Origin: Meloidogyne chitwoodi
Taxonomy: Eukaryota > Nematoda > Chromadorea > Rhabditida > Meloidogynidae
Reading direction: 5' to 3'
Length of the DNA stretch: 64,000 bases
NCBI GenBank assembly: GCA_015183035.1
Contig: JACZZP010000012.1
Coordinates: 558,001-622,000, forward strand
Under the pieces are notes generated by a model. The model was not told the origin of the DNA, ran no database searches, and was given only the letters and a program-made list of their open reading frames with translations. Both the position numbers and the translations under genes were made by a program. Shown here piece after piece: positions 13,801-25,117 of this stretch (positions are counted from its first letter, which is position 1; each line of letters starts with the position of its first letter).

Positions 13801-13903
13801 GACTACTTGAACCTTCTCCTTGATTTTTTGTTGGATCATTTCCCGTTCCCCATGTTTGACACAGAATTGCCGTCATAAATGTAAGAAAATAAATTTTCTT
13901 CAT
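4840..13903 (-). CDS. Large secreted multi-zinc-finger gene with repeated exon cassettes
   Basis: Not a recognised gene; paralogue of 2530-3480. Exon 1 (13903-13684) carries a signal peptide (MKKIYFLTFMTAILCQTWGT); exon 2 (13639-13421) is Asn/Gln-rich. Then follow three cassettes with identical exon sizes of 60, 89 and 61 nt (210 nt, 70 codons, entry and exit phase 1): 13294-13235/13140-13052/12998-12938; 10541-10482/10387-10299/10245-10185; 8950-8891/8796-8708/8660-8600. Each cassette makes one split finger, C-x2-C (RCRVCD or RCRACD) plus H-x5-H (HIGSPNH or HIGSPKH). Further finger halves are CKPC ending at 9374 with HTITRKH at 9328-9262, CKLC/HLLRNYH near 7950-7810, and CNVC/HIGTFDH near 7270-7145. 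The tail exons 7079-6981, 5818-5771, 5226-5158 and 4919-4840 are all phase 1. The last ends in a basic KGKGKAKR run that could act as a nuclear signal. Caveats: one exon at about 7340-7260 needs a one-base shift, the finger half near 8050 shows in-frame stops, and which exons are used in mRNA is unknown. Confidence 0.55.
5391..5614. repeat. Fold-back repeat inside an intron of the zinc-finger gene
   Basis: Two arms of about 50 bp are inverted copies: 5391-5443 (containing 'aaaagatcgattaagcaatt') and 5562-5614 (containing 'aattgcttcattaatctttt'). The centre holds 'cccaatagagccaag' type sequence that recalls the dispersed core repeat. No open frame. Confidence 0.5.
6010..6905. repeat. Repeat mosaic: half of a 'tgcgccgaaaaa' element plus a core-repeat copy
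   Basis: Bases 6010-6150 match one terminal repeat of the element at 59853-60525 (shared 'tgcgccgaaaaaatag', 'tgattgaaattgccccaag'). Bases 6590-6900 are an inverted-orientation copy of the dispersed core repeat (shared 'cccaataggtcca', 'gagctctttcgaa', 'ttagcttactccaccctatg'). Between them, 6475-6545 is a GC-rich patch without an identified partner. All lie in the intron between the zinc-finger exons at 6981 and 5818. I see no gene of their own. Confidence 0.45.
7494..7568. mobile_element. 75-bp hAT-like miniature element
   Basis: Ends CAGGGGCGGGCGGGCGC and, read from the right, CAGTGGCGGGCGCAAG, a typical hAT-type terminus. It is flanked by near-identical 8-bp sequences gatgctat and gatacgat (6 of 8 match). 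Very GC-rich against its surroundings; no coding capacity. Confidence 0.6.
9538..9645. mobile_element. 108-bp hAT-like miniature element with perfect 8-bp duplication
   Basis: Starts TAGGGTCTGACAAAG and ends CTTTGACCAACCCTT, inverted repeats of each other. It is flanked on both sides by ataatcag. The inside is built of 'aaccgttaaccggaaccg' type sequence and is GC-rich. Confidence 0.7.
9684..9750. mobile_element. 67-bp hAT-like miniature element
   Basis: Starts TAGGGTTGCACG and ends CGTGCAACCTTA. Flanks are gttaatta and gttaattt (7 of 8). The interior is a near-palindrome of 'cccgatcccg' motifs. Confidence 0.65.
10893..10921 (+). promoter_or_regulatory. TATA box and initiator-like core promoter
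   Basis: TATATAAA at 10893-10900 is followed about 25 bp later by TCAGTC (10916-10921), the spacing and sequence of a metazoan TATA plus initiator promoter. The first good ATG (10986) lies about 70 nt beyond. Just upstream is a direct repeat of 'acttgaaaataaacttg'. Function is inferred from sequence only. Confidence 0.45.
10986..12197 (+). CDS. Predicted basic repeat protein, (SQRHK)n
   Basis: From the ATG at 10986 the frame encodes a short unique head (MDAEEPCCSSDDITKEAVLR), then about 74 copies of the pentapeptide SQRHK, then SQRRLSLRKRH and a stop at 12195-12197. I do not recognise it. The repeat is 15 nt long, so all six frames stay open across it and length alone proves nothing; the antisense frame reads (SLTLV)n. 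What favours the sense frame is the non-repetitive head, a start about 70 nt downstream of a TATA/initiator pair, and base composition unlike the neighbourhood. If made, the protein would be extremely basic and His-rich, recalling DNA-compacting proteins. It may equally be an untranslated satellite. The frame could start earlier, at 10866. Confidence 0.35.
   Translation: MDAEEPCCSSDDITKEAVLRILSQRHKSQRHKSQRHKSQRHKSQRHKSQRHKSQRHKSQRHKSQRHKSQRHKSQRHKSQRHKSQRHKSQRHKSQRHKSQRHKSQRHKSQRHKSQRHKSQRHKSQRHKSQRHKSQRHKSQRHKSQRHKSQRHKSQRHKSQRHKSQRHKSQRHKSQRHKSQRHKSQRHKSQRHKSQRHKSQRHKSQRHKSQRHKSQRHKSQRHKSQRHKSQRHKSQRHKSQRHKSQRHKSQRHKSQRHKSQRHKSQRHKSQRHKSQRHKSQRHKSQRHKSQRHKSQRHKSQRHKSQRHKSQRHKSQRHKSQRHKSQRHKSQRHKSQRHKSQRHKSQRHKSQRHKSQRHKSQRHKSQRHKSQRHKSQRHKSQRHKSQRHKSQRHKSQRRLSLRKRH
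11051..12175. repeat. Perfect 15-bp tandem array, 74 copies plus one variant
   Basis: The unit gagtcagagacacaa is repeated 74 times without a single difference over 11051-12160, followed by one variant copy (gagtcagagacgctt). Perfect homogeneity implies very recent amplification or active homogenisation. The copy number in an assembly of such an array may be approximate. Confidence 0.95.
12286..12402. mobile_element. hAT-like miniature element, duplicate of 9538-9645
   Basis: Starts TAGGGTTTGACAAAG, ends CTTTGACCACCCTA. Flanks are ataatcag and ataatcaa. It arose by duplication of the surrounding block, not by a new insertion. Confidence 0.65.
12441..12507. mobile_element. hAT-like miniature element, duplicate of 9684-9750
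   Basis: Same sequence and same gttaatta/gttaattt flanks as the element at 9684-9750, carried within the duplicated block. Confidence 0.65.
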
Positions 13904-14040
13904 TTCTTTTCTAAAAATTTAAAATTTAAAATTTAATCAAGTCAATTATAAACATTTAATTTTAATAAAATTATAAAAAATGAATCTAATATGATTGACT
14001 GAATAATTAAAATTAATTTTAATGCCATTTGACTACAATA

Positions 14041-14290
14041 AAGGGCTACACGACATTTGCACTTTTGCGGACCCGACATTTGCGGACCAATGACTGTAAA
14101 AAATTTCTACAAAAATAAAAAAAATTAACAAAAAAAATCTGAAAAATCTTTATGAATCTCTGAATGGAAATAATTTGATCTTTTTGAAGGCCCATGATCA
14201 TTATTTATCGGGTATTGGTAATTTTTTGTTATCAATGTCCCGTCCGCAAAAGTCGGGTCCGCAAATGTCTCGGCCGCAACTGTCGGCGCA
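14041..14290. mobile_element. Short inverted-repeat element with 'ttgcggac' motifs
   Basis: The left end carries cgacatttgcacttttgcgg and the right end its degenerate inverse (gtccgcaaaagtcgggtccg). The motif 'ttgcggac' occurs repeatedly at both ends and is also found in the Merlin-like elements at 36770, 37328, 57811 and 58641. No clear target duplication and no transposase. Probably a distant or eroded relative. Confidence 0.45.
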
Positions 14291-14709
14291 CGCAATAAAG
14301 ACTATAAAATATATATTATTAATCATGTGGCAAATTATTAATTTTACACAACTCTAACAAATTTTTATTTTCTTTTTCTGCCATCGTTAGGCATTTTAGA
14401 CTCTTATAATTAATTTAATATATTTTTTATAAATATAATTTTGTGAAAAAAGTTTTCTTTTAACAAAATTAAATGAAATTATTTAGTTAAATGTTTATTC
14501 TTTTTATTTAATAGGTAATAAATTTAACTAAAAATTTAAAAAATATGAAAGACACTTTAAAAAAAATAATTTAAATAAAATATAAGTAAAAATCTTATTT
14601 GTCTCAAAGGATCAGAATTAATTAAATTTGGCCATAAATTAACTTTTAAATTATTTTAAAATTTATTTTAAATAATTAATAATATTTTTAATTATTTAAA
14701 TAATTATTT

Positions 14710-17700
14710 TTAAATAATTATTTCTTCATTAGGAGAGAAAAAAGCACAGACAGAATGGTCAGATTGTGATAATGTTCCAGGAGGACAATCACAACGATTT
14801 AATAAACATAAGGATGGAGGTTCACATTCCCAATGAGCTTGGCATTGTTCCCCTAATAATTCTGAAAATTAAAAATTTGTTTAAAATATTTTTAAAAATT
14901 GTTTTAATTTTTTAAACTGAAAAAACTAATTTCCCTTGCAGCCAATGGTGTTAAATATATTTTAATTTGAGTCCTCTCCTAAACGAAAAATTAGAAATCC
15001 CCTTCTCTAGTCCTTTATTCCCCTTTCATCCATAAATAATATAATTATAATTTTTAAAATATAATATTATAATTTACTTTTAAAATTATTTGCCCTTCTA
15101 TCAATATTTAATATTAAAGCATTATTTTTATTTAAATTATTTTCAGAATTTTTGTTTTCAGAATTATCTAATAAAAGTTCATTCTTTGATAAAACAGACA
15201 TTCCACGTTTATTAAAATGTTGTCCATTATTTTGTATTTTTAAACAAAATCCTGATCTACAAATTCCTTCATTACATGGTCTATCAATTAAATGACAGGG
15301 AGAACCAAGAAAACCTTTAAAAATATTTTTTATTAAATTAATTATATTTTTATTAAATTTTAGGTATGACTTTCAACTCATTAAAAATCTTTAAATATTT
15401 TAAAATTAATTTCCTCAAGCGGACTCGAACTCACAACCTCTTAAATATTTCAATTTTTGATTAGTGAAGGCCAAAAAACCTTTATAATTTAATTATAATT
15501 AAAATAAAATATTATTAACGTTTATTAATATTATCAGCCAAAAGTTTAGGTGTACAATAACCATTTGAATTTGTTATCATTTCTCCCCCTGTAGAATCTA
15601 CACAAACACAAAAAGCACTAGCTTCTTCAATTAATAAAATACATTGAGAATTATTTTGACATTTTTGTGTTAAATTATTATTATTACATTGATTGCCTAT
15701 TAATATTTCTTTTATTTTAATTTTTGATTGTATTGGAAGAGAAGAAGGAAAATTGTGATATTTTGTTGAGTCTGATAATTTTTGAACTGTAAAAAATTTT
15801 TAATTTAAAAAATTTCTAAAAATTTGTCAAATCTTTTAAATTTAAATAAAGCTAATTTTATTACTTATTTTTTAAATTTTAGATCATATTTTTATATAAA
15901 TTTTAAAAATAGTTATATTAAAATAATCATATGTAGGGTAATTATGTTAGACAGAGGCAGAGAGCGCAGAGTAGGTTAACTTTCTCTGCATTTCCTTCCA
16001 AGTGATTTTACCCAGGCTGCTCCCTTCAAAGATTCTCTGCTAAAAATAAGCTTACTCCCCCCTATGGTTTTTCAATTTTCTAGGACCTATATCTTGGCTT
16101 ATATTTATTTTAGTAATTTAAGTATGGTCTTATTTGGCTTAACTCAATAAGATGAATTGAATGGTAAATGTTTTTACAAATAATTTTAAAAAAAATCTTT
16201 AAGTGTCAGATTCTTAAAAATTGTTACCTTCAAAATTTGTTATATAAAAAACTTTAAATAAAAATAATTTTTAATTATTACCATTATCAACTGGTTGTTG
16301 ATTATTATTATTTAATAAATTATTTTCAGACACACAATGCCCCAAATCATTAGCCAAAGTTCTGGGTGGACAAGCACAAACTTCAAATAAACATTCTGCC
16401 CCTGGAACACACTCAGAGGATTGTTTACATTTTTGACCTAATTTAAGTCTTTGAGGTTCTTCTTTTTTGCCTCTAAACATATTATTATTATTAATTAATT
16501 GTTGTTGTTGAGATTGTTGTTTTTCTGAGGCACGAGGTATAATTATTCCCCCTGGATCCATAAAAAGTCCATTTACACAAGATTCTCTGTCTGGGCTAGG
16601 TGAATAGCCTGGAGGGCACTGAAGAGAAAAATAATAATTTTTTTAAAATTATTTCTCAATCAAAAATACCTGGCAAACACCTAAAATACAAGAAGAACCA
16701 CCAGTACAAACTGTAGAAGAAAAGTCACAACTTTCAGATGGCCTTCTTCGTTGTTTAGTTGTTGAAATAATTATTGATGATGAAGGATGTTGTGGTTGAA
16801 TTTGGGGTGAAGGTTGTAATGGTTGAATTATCTAATTTTAATTTATGTTAAAAAAATTTAAAGTCTTGAGCGTTCTAAAAATTCACTTGTTGAGGTTGTG
16901 AAGGGGTAAAAGTCACAGGATATGGAACACATTGTCCCCCAACATTCTGTTGTCCTTGTGGACATGTACACACACCATCTGCACATATTGCCCCTCCAGA
17001 ACAAACTTTGTCACAAGTACCAGTAAATTCACAACGAGGGTCACAATTTTCTCCAGGGAGTACTGTCGAAGTGACATTTTATAAAAAATAAAATTAAATA
17101 CCTACATTGTACAACACCCGAAGGAAAAGGAGGATAAGTAGTTGCTGTAGCAGGAAAATAAGGTATTGGAGGTTGTGCAAAAGGTTGTTGAATAGTGTAG
17201 GGCATACAGACTGATTGTTGTGGATAATAACCATAATCTTTTTTAAAAAATTTTGAGATATTTTTTTTTATTTTATGTTACCACAAGCACAAATTCCTTG
17301 AACACAAGTTGCTCCTCCACTGCATGGTTGTTGTTGTACATTATTGCCTATAGCGCAGGGATAACCAGGAATACCAACCGTGTTTGTTATTTGTGGAGAA
17401 CTTAGAGCTTAAATTATTTTTTTTTTAATCATTTAAAAATTATCAAGTGTTTTGTCCGCAACTTGATGTTTTTTAATATTTTTATTATTTGTAAGTTTAT
17501 TTATTTTGCTAGTTATAGTGTGAAAGGAACAAAGTAGTGTGGAAGGAACAAGAGAGTAGTGTGGAAGGAACAAGAAAGTAGTGTGAAGGGAACAAAGGAG
17601 TAGTGTGGAAGGAACATGAGAGTAGTGTGGAAGGAACAAGAAAGTAGTGTGAAGGGAACAAAGGAGTAGTGTGGAAGGAACATGAGAGTAGTGTGAAGGA

Positions 17701-20700
17701 ACACAGTTGTAAGGTGGAACATAAAGGTTGGGTAAGAGAGATAAAATGGAAGAAATACTTGAATACATTGAAATATTAAAAACTATCCCACTGATAAAAC
17801 ACTACTTCATAGTTATTTACGGTATAAAGAAATACGAGGACAAAATTTCCTCTTTATTAATTAATATGATTTTTAATTTAAGGAAAAATATTTTGTGTTT
17901 TACGTTGTACTATGATAGCTGAAACTGGTTGACAAAAAGTTCCAGATCTTGAGAGAATAGTATTAGGAAGGCATTGACAACGACCAGCTATAAAAAATTA
18001 CTTTTTTTCAGAATTTTTTTCAACCTTGACAAATAGAATTTCCTAAACAAATAGTTGCAGGTGTACATGTTTGCATTGGAAGTTGTGTAGCAAGAGAAAC
18101 AGAAGCGCATTGTCCATTTAATGGAACCTAAAAAATAAAAAATAAATGTAATGTGAAAGGAACAATAGAGTAGAGCGAAAGGAACAAATTTAAAAAATTT
18201 TAGTTTATTGCTTCTGTAAAATAATATAGCAAAAAATAATTAAGTTGCCTGTTGGTATGGTGGACATGTACAAAACCCAGCTGTACAAACTGAATTTCCT
18301 GTGCATTGAGTTAAATTGGCAATGCAAGGTTCGCCTGGATTGGCTTTAAAAAAAAAAACTTTTACTTCAAAAAAGTAATTTATAAAATTTAAATTTAATT
18401 TTTTTACCTATAGAATTTACAGTAATACACATTTTATTTTGAATAGGTTCACCATTTGGACAAACGCAAAACCCATTAGCACATACAGAATTACCCAAAC
18501 ATTCAACCTTTATTTTTAAATTAAAATTATTTAAATTATTTCTAAATAATTTTTTTAAATTAAAATTACCTGTGCTATTATTCCTGGAGGACGTTCACAA
18601 CTAGCTCCAGGTTCAACTATAAAAAAATTTTTAATTTTAAAAATTATTTTATCTTGATTTTGGTAGCAGATGAACGTTCTCTATTTATTTATTTATTATT
18701 TATTTTCTTTAAAATAAATATTTTTAATTTCTAATATTTTACCATATATTTTTGGAACAATACATTCACCATCTCTTTCTTCATAACCTTCAGGACAAAC
18801 ACAATAACCATTAAAACAAAAAGAACCACCAGTACAAACTTGTGGGTTATGGCGACAATTAAGGCCTGGAGACTCTTTAAAAATTGAAAAAAATATTTCT
18901 TTTAATATTAAAAATTAATTTAATAATTTTCAAGTTTTTTTTTATTATTTTATAGTATTTACAAACTTTTAACTAGCCGTTTTCCGTCATTTCCAATTAT
19001 TAGAATTTGACCGTTATTATCTTCTTTTCCTTCCAATTTTACACTTAAAAAATAAAGTTTATTTAAATTAAATTTATTTATTTATTTATTTTTTACCAGC
19101 TTCTTTGTTGAGGTAAATAACCATTTGGACATTGACAAGAATTTTTAATACAAGAAGCCCCTCCATCACAAAAATCACCTGCTGCACAGTTATAGCCTGG
19201 ATTGATTATTGGATTTGCTACTAAAAAAAAATAATTAATTTTTTTTAAATTTTTTTTCGTTTAACTTTTTGATCTAGAAAGACAAAGAGAATTTCCTGCT
19301 TGCACATATTCCTCTATACAACGGCAAAATCCATCTAAACATTTTGAATTTCCAGGCGAAGGTCCACAAATTTGTTCTTCAATTTTACATTGATGTCCTA
19401 ATTGTATAATAAATTGTTTTTCATCTACATTTTTTGAGTCTGGTAAAATTGTTAATCCTTCAGAAAATTGTTCAGGAACTGGATTTTTTGATGATAAAAT
19501 TTCTGGAGGTTGTTGTAAAATTGGTTGAATTATTGAACGATATTTTGGACTAAAAATAATTATTTTAAATATATAATGAATTAAAAGTAATAAAAGTCTA
19601 AAAATTAAAAACAAATTTTAAAAATTGTTTTTTATTTGCAACAATAAACAAAATGTTCCTTACGCTCTATAGGTAGTGCGTAAGGAACAAATTAATTTTA
19701 ATAAAACTTGACAACACTTGCTTATTAAAATATTATTTAATTTATTAAATTGACAATCTAGAGAGTATCAATGAGGAAATCTAGACTTATTAAAAATGGA
19801 AAAATTTTCAAATTTGGTAATATTGCCACGTTTTTGACAATTTAATTAAAAAAAAAGAAGAAAAATTTACCTATTTTTCAAATTAGTATGATTAATCATT
19901 TTATTATTAATATTCTCATTTTTAATATTTTGATCATCAATATTATTATTAAATTCAGTAGGTATTGGTCGTTCTCTCTTTTTACGATATTGCAATTTTA
20001 TTATTTTATTTTTATTTTTCATTGAATATTGTCTTTTTAAATCAATACAAACACCTCCAATAGCAATTTTACCCTCTAAAAAAATTATTATTTTTTTTTA
20101 ATTTAAAAACTTTAAGCACAAACGTGGACAAACACAAAGTTGCCTTTTAAGGTCACAAAAAGACCCTCCTGGGCATTGATTGCTTTTTTCGGAACAAGGG
20201 CCAAGTGTATTAGAAGGAATTGGAATACATTGATCTCCTTGTACAGTCATACCTAATAAATATTTTAAAAATTAAAAGAAAGGCCAATTTTGGTAAAATT
20301 ATGTAAAATATATATAGAAATTTAATTGGAACTAAATTTTAAAAATAAAAATTGGAAAGAAAGTTTTTTTTATTCCCATGAAAGAACCTTATATAATTTT
20401 AAAAATTGTCTAATAACAGCAAATTTAATAAAATATCATTTAAAAAAAGTTTTCCTTACCAGCAGAACATAGACATACTCTATCAATACAATTAGAACCT
20501 CCAGAACATATTTCTTCATTTGAACAAGACTCTCCAGGAAGAGCTATTTATTTTTGTTTAATTAAATAAATAAATATAAAATAACCAGTTTGTGCATTTC
20601 GACAAACACCATTAATATTAGTTGTTGGAGATATACATGTACAAACCTTTTAATTTATAAAATTAAAATAAATTTTTTAAAATTTTTTTCTTGCCTTCTC

Positions 20701-23700
20701 AGTTTGATGACAATAAGAATTTGGAGGGCACGCTTCTCCTAAGGCACAGGAATCTCCAGCTAGAACAGTTTCGGGACGCTTAAAAATAATTTAAATTAAA
20801 AAATAATAAAAAATAAATAAAAAATAATTAAAAATAAATAAAAAATAATTAAAAATAAATATTAACCACGCATTGTCCACTCTGAGCAATAAAAGGAGAA
20901 GGGCAAGTACATATACCCTGAACACAAACAGCAAAGTTAGTACAAACACGAGTAGAAGAACAACTCTTTTTTTAATTTTTTTTTTAAGTTCCATTTGTGA
21001 CTACCTGACCAGCACCAACTTGAGTGACAATTGAACATTCACTCTTTTAATTTAAAAATATTTTAATTTAATATAAAAGTTTACCCCATCTGCTACAGTA
21101 CCTAATGGACATTTACATCTAAAATTAAAAATAAAAAAAATTATTTTTGGTTTTTGAAAAAAATATTTTATTTATATATTATTACCTAATTATTTAAAAA
21201 ATATAAATTTATTTATTACCTTCCTTGACGGCAGGTGGAACCTCCTAAACAGCGTTCTCTTCCCGTTGGACATGCCCCATCAGGAAAAACTTAAAAAAAA
21301 TTTTTTTTTTTTTTAAAATTAAAAAAAAATATTTTCTTTATTTAAAATATTAATTTTAATTTTAAAAATTAATTCAATAAATTTAAATAATTATTTTTAT
21401 TTTACCGGTAGGTGGGTATTGACAAGTTCCATTTATTGCTAGCAATGGAGGTGTACTGTAATGTATATTTTTAAATTAATTTTTGAAATAAAAAATATAT
21501 TTTTTTAATTAAAATTAATTTTAAAAAAATAAATAACCAAATACATATTCCTTGTTCACATTTTGACCCACCACCACATTCTACAGCTGTTGAACAAGCA
21601 GAATTTGGGGGGACTTTAATAAATAAATAAAAAATTTAAATAATTTTTAAAAATTAACCAGTCATTCTAGTAACACAAACACCATTTAAAGGACTAGTTC
21701 CTGTAGGACATAAACATATTCCATCTCTACAACTAGATCCACCAATACAACGCTGACCGCGAGTACAAGATTCGTGTGGAGCAGCACGAACTTGAAGAAA
21801 AAAAATTATTATTTTTAATCAAATATTATTTTAAAAAAATTGCCTGGAACACAAACTCCATTATTATTAACCATACTAATTGGACATTGACATTTAGCAT
21901 CTACACATTGAGAACCTCCTGAACATTGTCTATTAACTAAACAGGCTTGTCCAGGTCCAACAATATCAATACAATGACCTTGATATTCTATTTGATTTGT
22001 TCGACAACCTTTTTTTAATGGAGAAAAATATTAAAAATATAAAAAATAAATTAATTAAATTAAAATACTTGCCAGGTTGACAAACACCAAATTGATTTCG
22101 AATATAGGACTGAGGACAAGCTATATAAAAAAATAATAATAATAATAAATATAAGAAAAAAATTTTTATAGAAATAATATTTTAAAATTAAATTAAATAA
22201 AAATTCTTTTATTCTTTTGAAAAGTTTCTTTTTCATTTGTTGCCTTTCATTCCTGAAAAATTGTTGGAAAAATCAGAAAATTTTAATTTAAATAATTTTA
22301 AAATAATATTTTTTAATTTTTAAAATATACAAACAAGGCATGCAACGATTGCCAGAAAATACTTGATCATTAGGACATCGACAACGACTTAAGCTACAAA
22401 GCATCCCAGGATAAACTGCGTGGCATTGGCTTGAGTAAAAACATTCACTTCCAGGTTGGACTGCTGAAAAATGTTTTTAATAATATTTTTTAATCAGATA
22501 TGCATGTTTATTTAAAATTCTGATTTTCTGACAAAAAATTATTTTTTTTCCGGATCATGTTTATTTAAAATTCTGATTTATGATAAAAAAATCAAATACA
22601 AACTTGGAAGGCAACTGCCAGTTACACTGGAAAAAGCTTGACCTTGTGGGCATTGTTCTCCACTATAAAATAATTTTAAAAAATTATTCAAGAATATTCC
22701 AAAAATAACCAAGTGCCATCTATAGCTATGGGCAATTCAGGTGGACACAAACACTTTTCTAATACACATTGAGCACCCTGAAAATTTATAAAATTTAATA
22801 TTAATTTTTTAGTTAAAAATAATACTTGAACAACTGCAGAACATTGCATTGAATGTGTACAACGACCAGAACCGGGCAATACAGCTATAAATGTTGTTAA
22901 AATTCTGATTTTTCGGAAAATGTTTATTTAAAATTCTGATTTTTCGGAAAATGTTTATTTAAAATTCTGATTTTCCGGAGAATGTTTATTTAGAATTCTG
23001 ATTTTTAGAAAAATGTTTATTTCTGATTTTTCGCAAAATTTTTTAAAATTATTTTTCGGAAAATAATTGTTTGAAATTATAATTTTCCGGAATATGAGTA
23101 TTATTATCCTTTCTACAAAATATACTCAATATAAATAATTTTATAAAAATACAAAAACTCACTAAGTTTACATTGACCAATCTCGGATATCCAAATTTCC
23201 CCTCGTCTTGTGCAATTTCTATCAGTAAAGACACAATTTCTACCATCAGTGCTCACTTGCATACCATAAGGGCATTCACATATTAATCGTCTACAAAAAG
23301 ATCCAGGTTCTTGGAGTGCACATTGTTGTGAATATTGGCAAGGAGAACCAGGATTTGATTCTAATTATTTTTAATTTAAGTAATAAAAATGTAAGGAATA
23401 AATACAAAAAAAATTAACCGGATAAACAAGCTCCGATTTCAGAGACATAAGCCTGTAAATTTAAATAAAATAATCTGCAGGATTTTGAAGTTTTTTCCGG
23501 AAAATGTATAATAATTTAAATTCTTATTCTTAAAAACAATCTTATCTGATTTTAACTTATGTTTAAAAACATGAGTTAAGTTTTACGGAAGATGTTTTTA
23601 GATAAAATAAAATTAATTATAATGTTTTTCCGGAATATGTTCAATTTTATTTTGTTTTTTATGCTGAATTTTAAATATATTCCGAAAATATTTTATTAAA

Positions 23701-25117
23701 TGTATGTAGTATATGGTAAAATATTTTTAATTATTTTCACCTGTCCATTAGAACATGTTCCTCCCATTACACCCCCATTATCTAAAGCAGCGATACAGGC
23801 TGAGCCTGCATTTAATGCACCTTCTCTGCATTTACAAACACCATCACAAAAAGCTAGGGGATAGCCAGCGCATGAACTATCTGTGCTGCAAACACTTCCT
23901 ATCAAAAAAAAATTTTTTTAATTTATAAAAAATTAATTTAAACAATATTCAAAAAACCTAAAAAAAAATATTTTAAAATATTTTTTAATTGCCTGGTGAA
24001 ATTCCAGCAATTATAGAAGGCTCTACAACTCCACCATTAGGAGAAACTGGTAAAGGTAGATTTGGTTGTCCAATTGATGAAGGTGGAATTAGTGGTTGTA
24101 TAGGGGGAAATACTGGTGGTATAATTGGTTCTCCACTTTGTTTAGTTCGAATAGATCCTAAAATAGAAAAATATAAATTAAAAAAATAATAATAATTTTT
24201 ACCAAAACAACTTCCTGATTTTGGCTTCATCCCTTCTGGGCAATGGCATTTACCCTCACTTGAACATGTTGCTGTTGAAAAAAAAACTTGACACTGTCGA
24301 GAATCAATACAACCATCTGAAAATATTTTATTAATTTTTTTAATTTTAAATTTCAAACATTCTCCAGGGGGAATACCAGGAAGACAACGCCAATCAATTT
24401 CAACAAAATGATCAATACATTCACATTTTCCATTTATTCTATTACAAAATTCCCCATTTCCAGGACAATCCATTGGGCGAATACATTCACGATTTAATGA
24501 ACTTGCTTAAAAAATAATTAAAATTTATCCATTAAATTAAAAAAATATTTTTTTACTTTGATCTATTGCTTCACAGCGATCAGCAGCATCAGGGTAGAAC
24601 CTAAAATTCAATAAAAATATTTAAAAAATATACAAAATTTATAAAAAAAATATATTTTCGATTAAAACTCTCACATTGGCAGACATTCACAAATTCCATT
24701 AAAACATTGTGAATTTGGAACAGTACAAGTGCCATGTAAATCTGGATTACAATGTGAACCTATTTGCCCTTCTTTAGGCCATTCAATAAGTCTAGGGAAT
24801 TGATTATTATATTTTCTTTGAAATTCATCTTCTTTTATATCCTCCTGATTAAGTAAATTTCCATCCCAAGGATGTATACCAGAAGAAAGAGGTATTGGGC
24901 CAGTTGGGGAGACCCAAAAATTTGTTCTTTCGCATAAAACTGGAAAATACTAATTTAATAATATTTTTATTTTTAAACAATTTTATTTTTTCAGATATTA
25001 TTTTTATTTATTTTTTAATTTTAATTGATTTTGAAATTAAAAAAAATTACCTTTCAATTTTAATAAAATAATAAATAAATAATAAATAAATAGCTTCTCT
25101 TCGATATTTAGATTCAT
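14710..25117 (-). CDS. Giant secreted EB-module cysteine-rich protein (about 40 exons)
   Basis: The ATG at 25117 starts a hydrophobic leader ([20 protein letters not shown]; exon 25117-25051) that splices in frame to 24939, reading VLCERTNFW. From there to the stop at 14710-14712 come dozens of short exons encoding EB modules, the nematode extracellular Cys repeat with about eight cysteines: for example [12 protein letters not shown] (20.5 kb), [17 protein letters not shown] (21.75 kb), [17 protein letters not shown] (18.8 kb) and a last one with [10 protein letters not shown]. Linkers are Pro/Gln- or Asn-rich, and one (16.5 kb) has a poly-Gln run. Many introns are only 40-150 nt. One uses a GC donor at about 23994. 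I roughly estimate well over 1,500 residues. EB proteins are secreted or cuticle/matrix-associated in nematodes; the exact role here is unknown. The longer introns at 17.4-17.9 and 22.9-23.1 kb hold tandem repeats. It could be two adjacent genes, but I found no convincing internal start with a leader peptide. Confidence 0.7.
15950..16170. repeat. Copy of the dispersed core repeat in an EB-gene intron
   Basis: Contains 'ataagcttactcccccctat', 'ggtttttcaattttctagga' and 'cctatatcttggctta', which match the centre of the elements at 53240-54204 and 61063-61733. Degraded, without detectable ends. Confidence 0.45.
17515..17712. repeat. Imperfect 22-24 bp tandem repeat
   Basis: About eight copies of units like 'gtgtggaaggaacaagaaagt', 'gtgtgaagggaacaaaggagta', in the long intron of the EB gene. 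Related 'gtgaaaggaacaa' strings reappear at 18150-18190. Open frames across it are by-products of the repeat. Confidence 0.8.
22898..23025. repeat. 31-bp tandem repeat in an EB-gene intron
   Basis: About four copies of 'aaaattctgatttttcggaa' plus 'aatgtttattt', decaying to the right. Single copies of the same motif lie at 22510-22590, and 'ttccggaaaatgttt' fragments at 25300-25390. Confidence 0.75.

Noticed and set aside
15405..15460. tRNA-like B-box on the minus strand (gttcgagtcc)
   Set aside because: The T-stem does not pair and no anticodon arm is visible. At most it is a decayed tRNA-derived repeat in an EB-gene intron.
17433..17768. Overlapping minus-strand frames rich in His, Ser and Phe
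   Set aside because: They lie across the intronic 22-24 bp tandem repeat and consist only of its translation.
22898..23025. Spaced repeats resembling a CRISPR array
   Set aside because: Repeats are adjacent, without unique spacers, decay to one side, and sit in a eukaryotic intron. The same holds for the array at 41056-41462.
23989..24189. Plus-strand Gly/Ile-rich frame
   Set aside because: It is antisense to the Pro-rich linker exon of the EB gene and has no features of its own.
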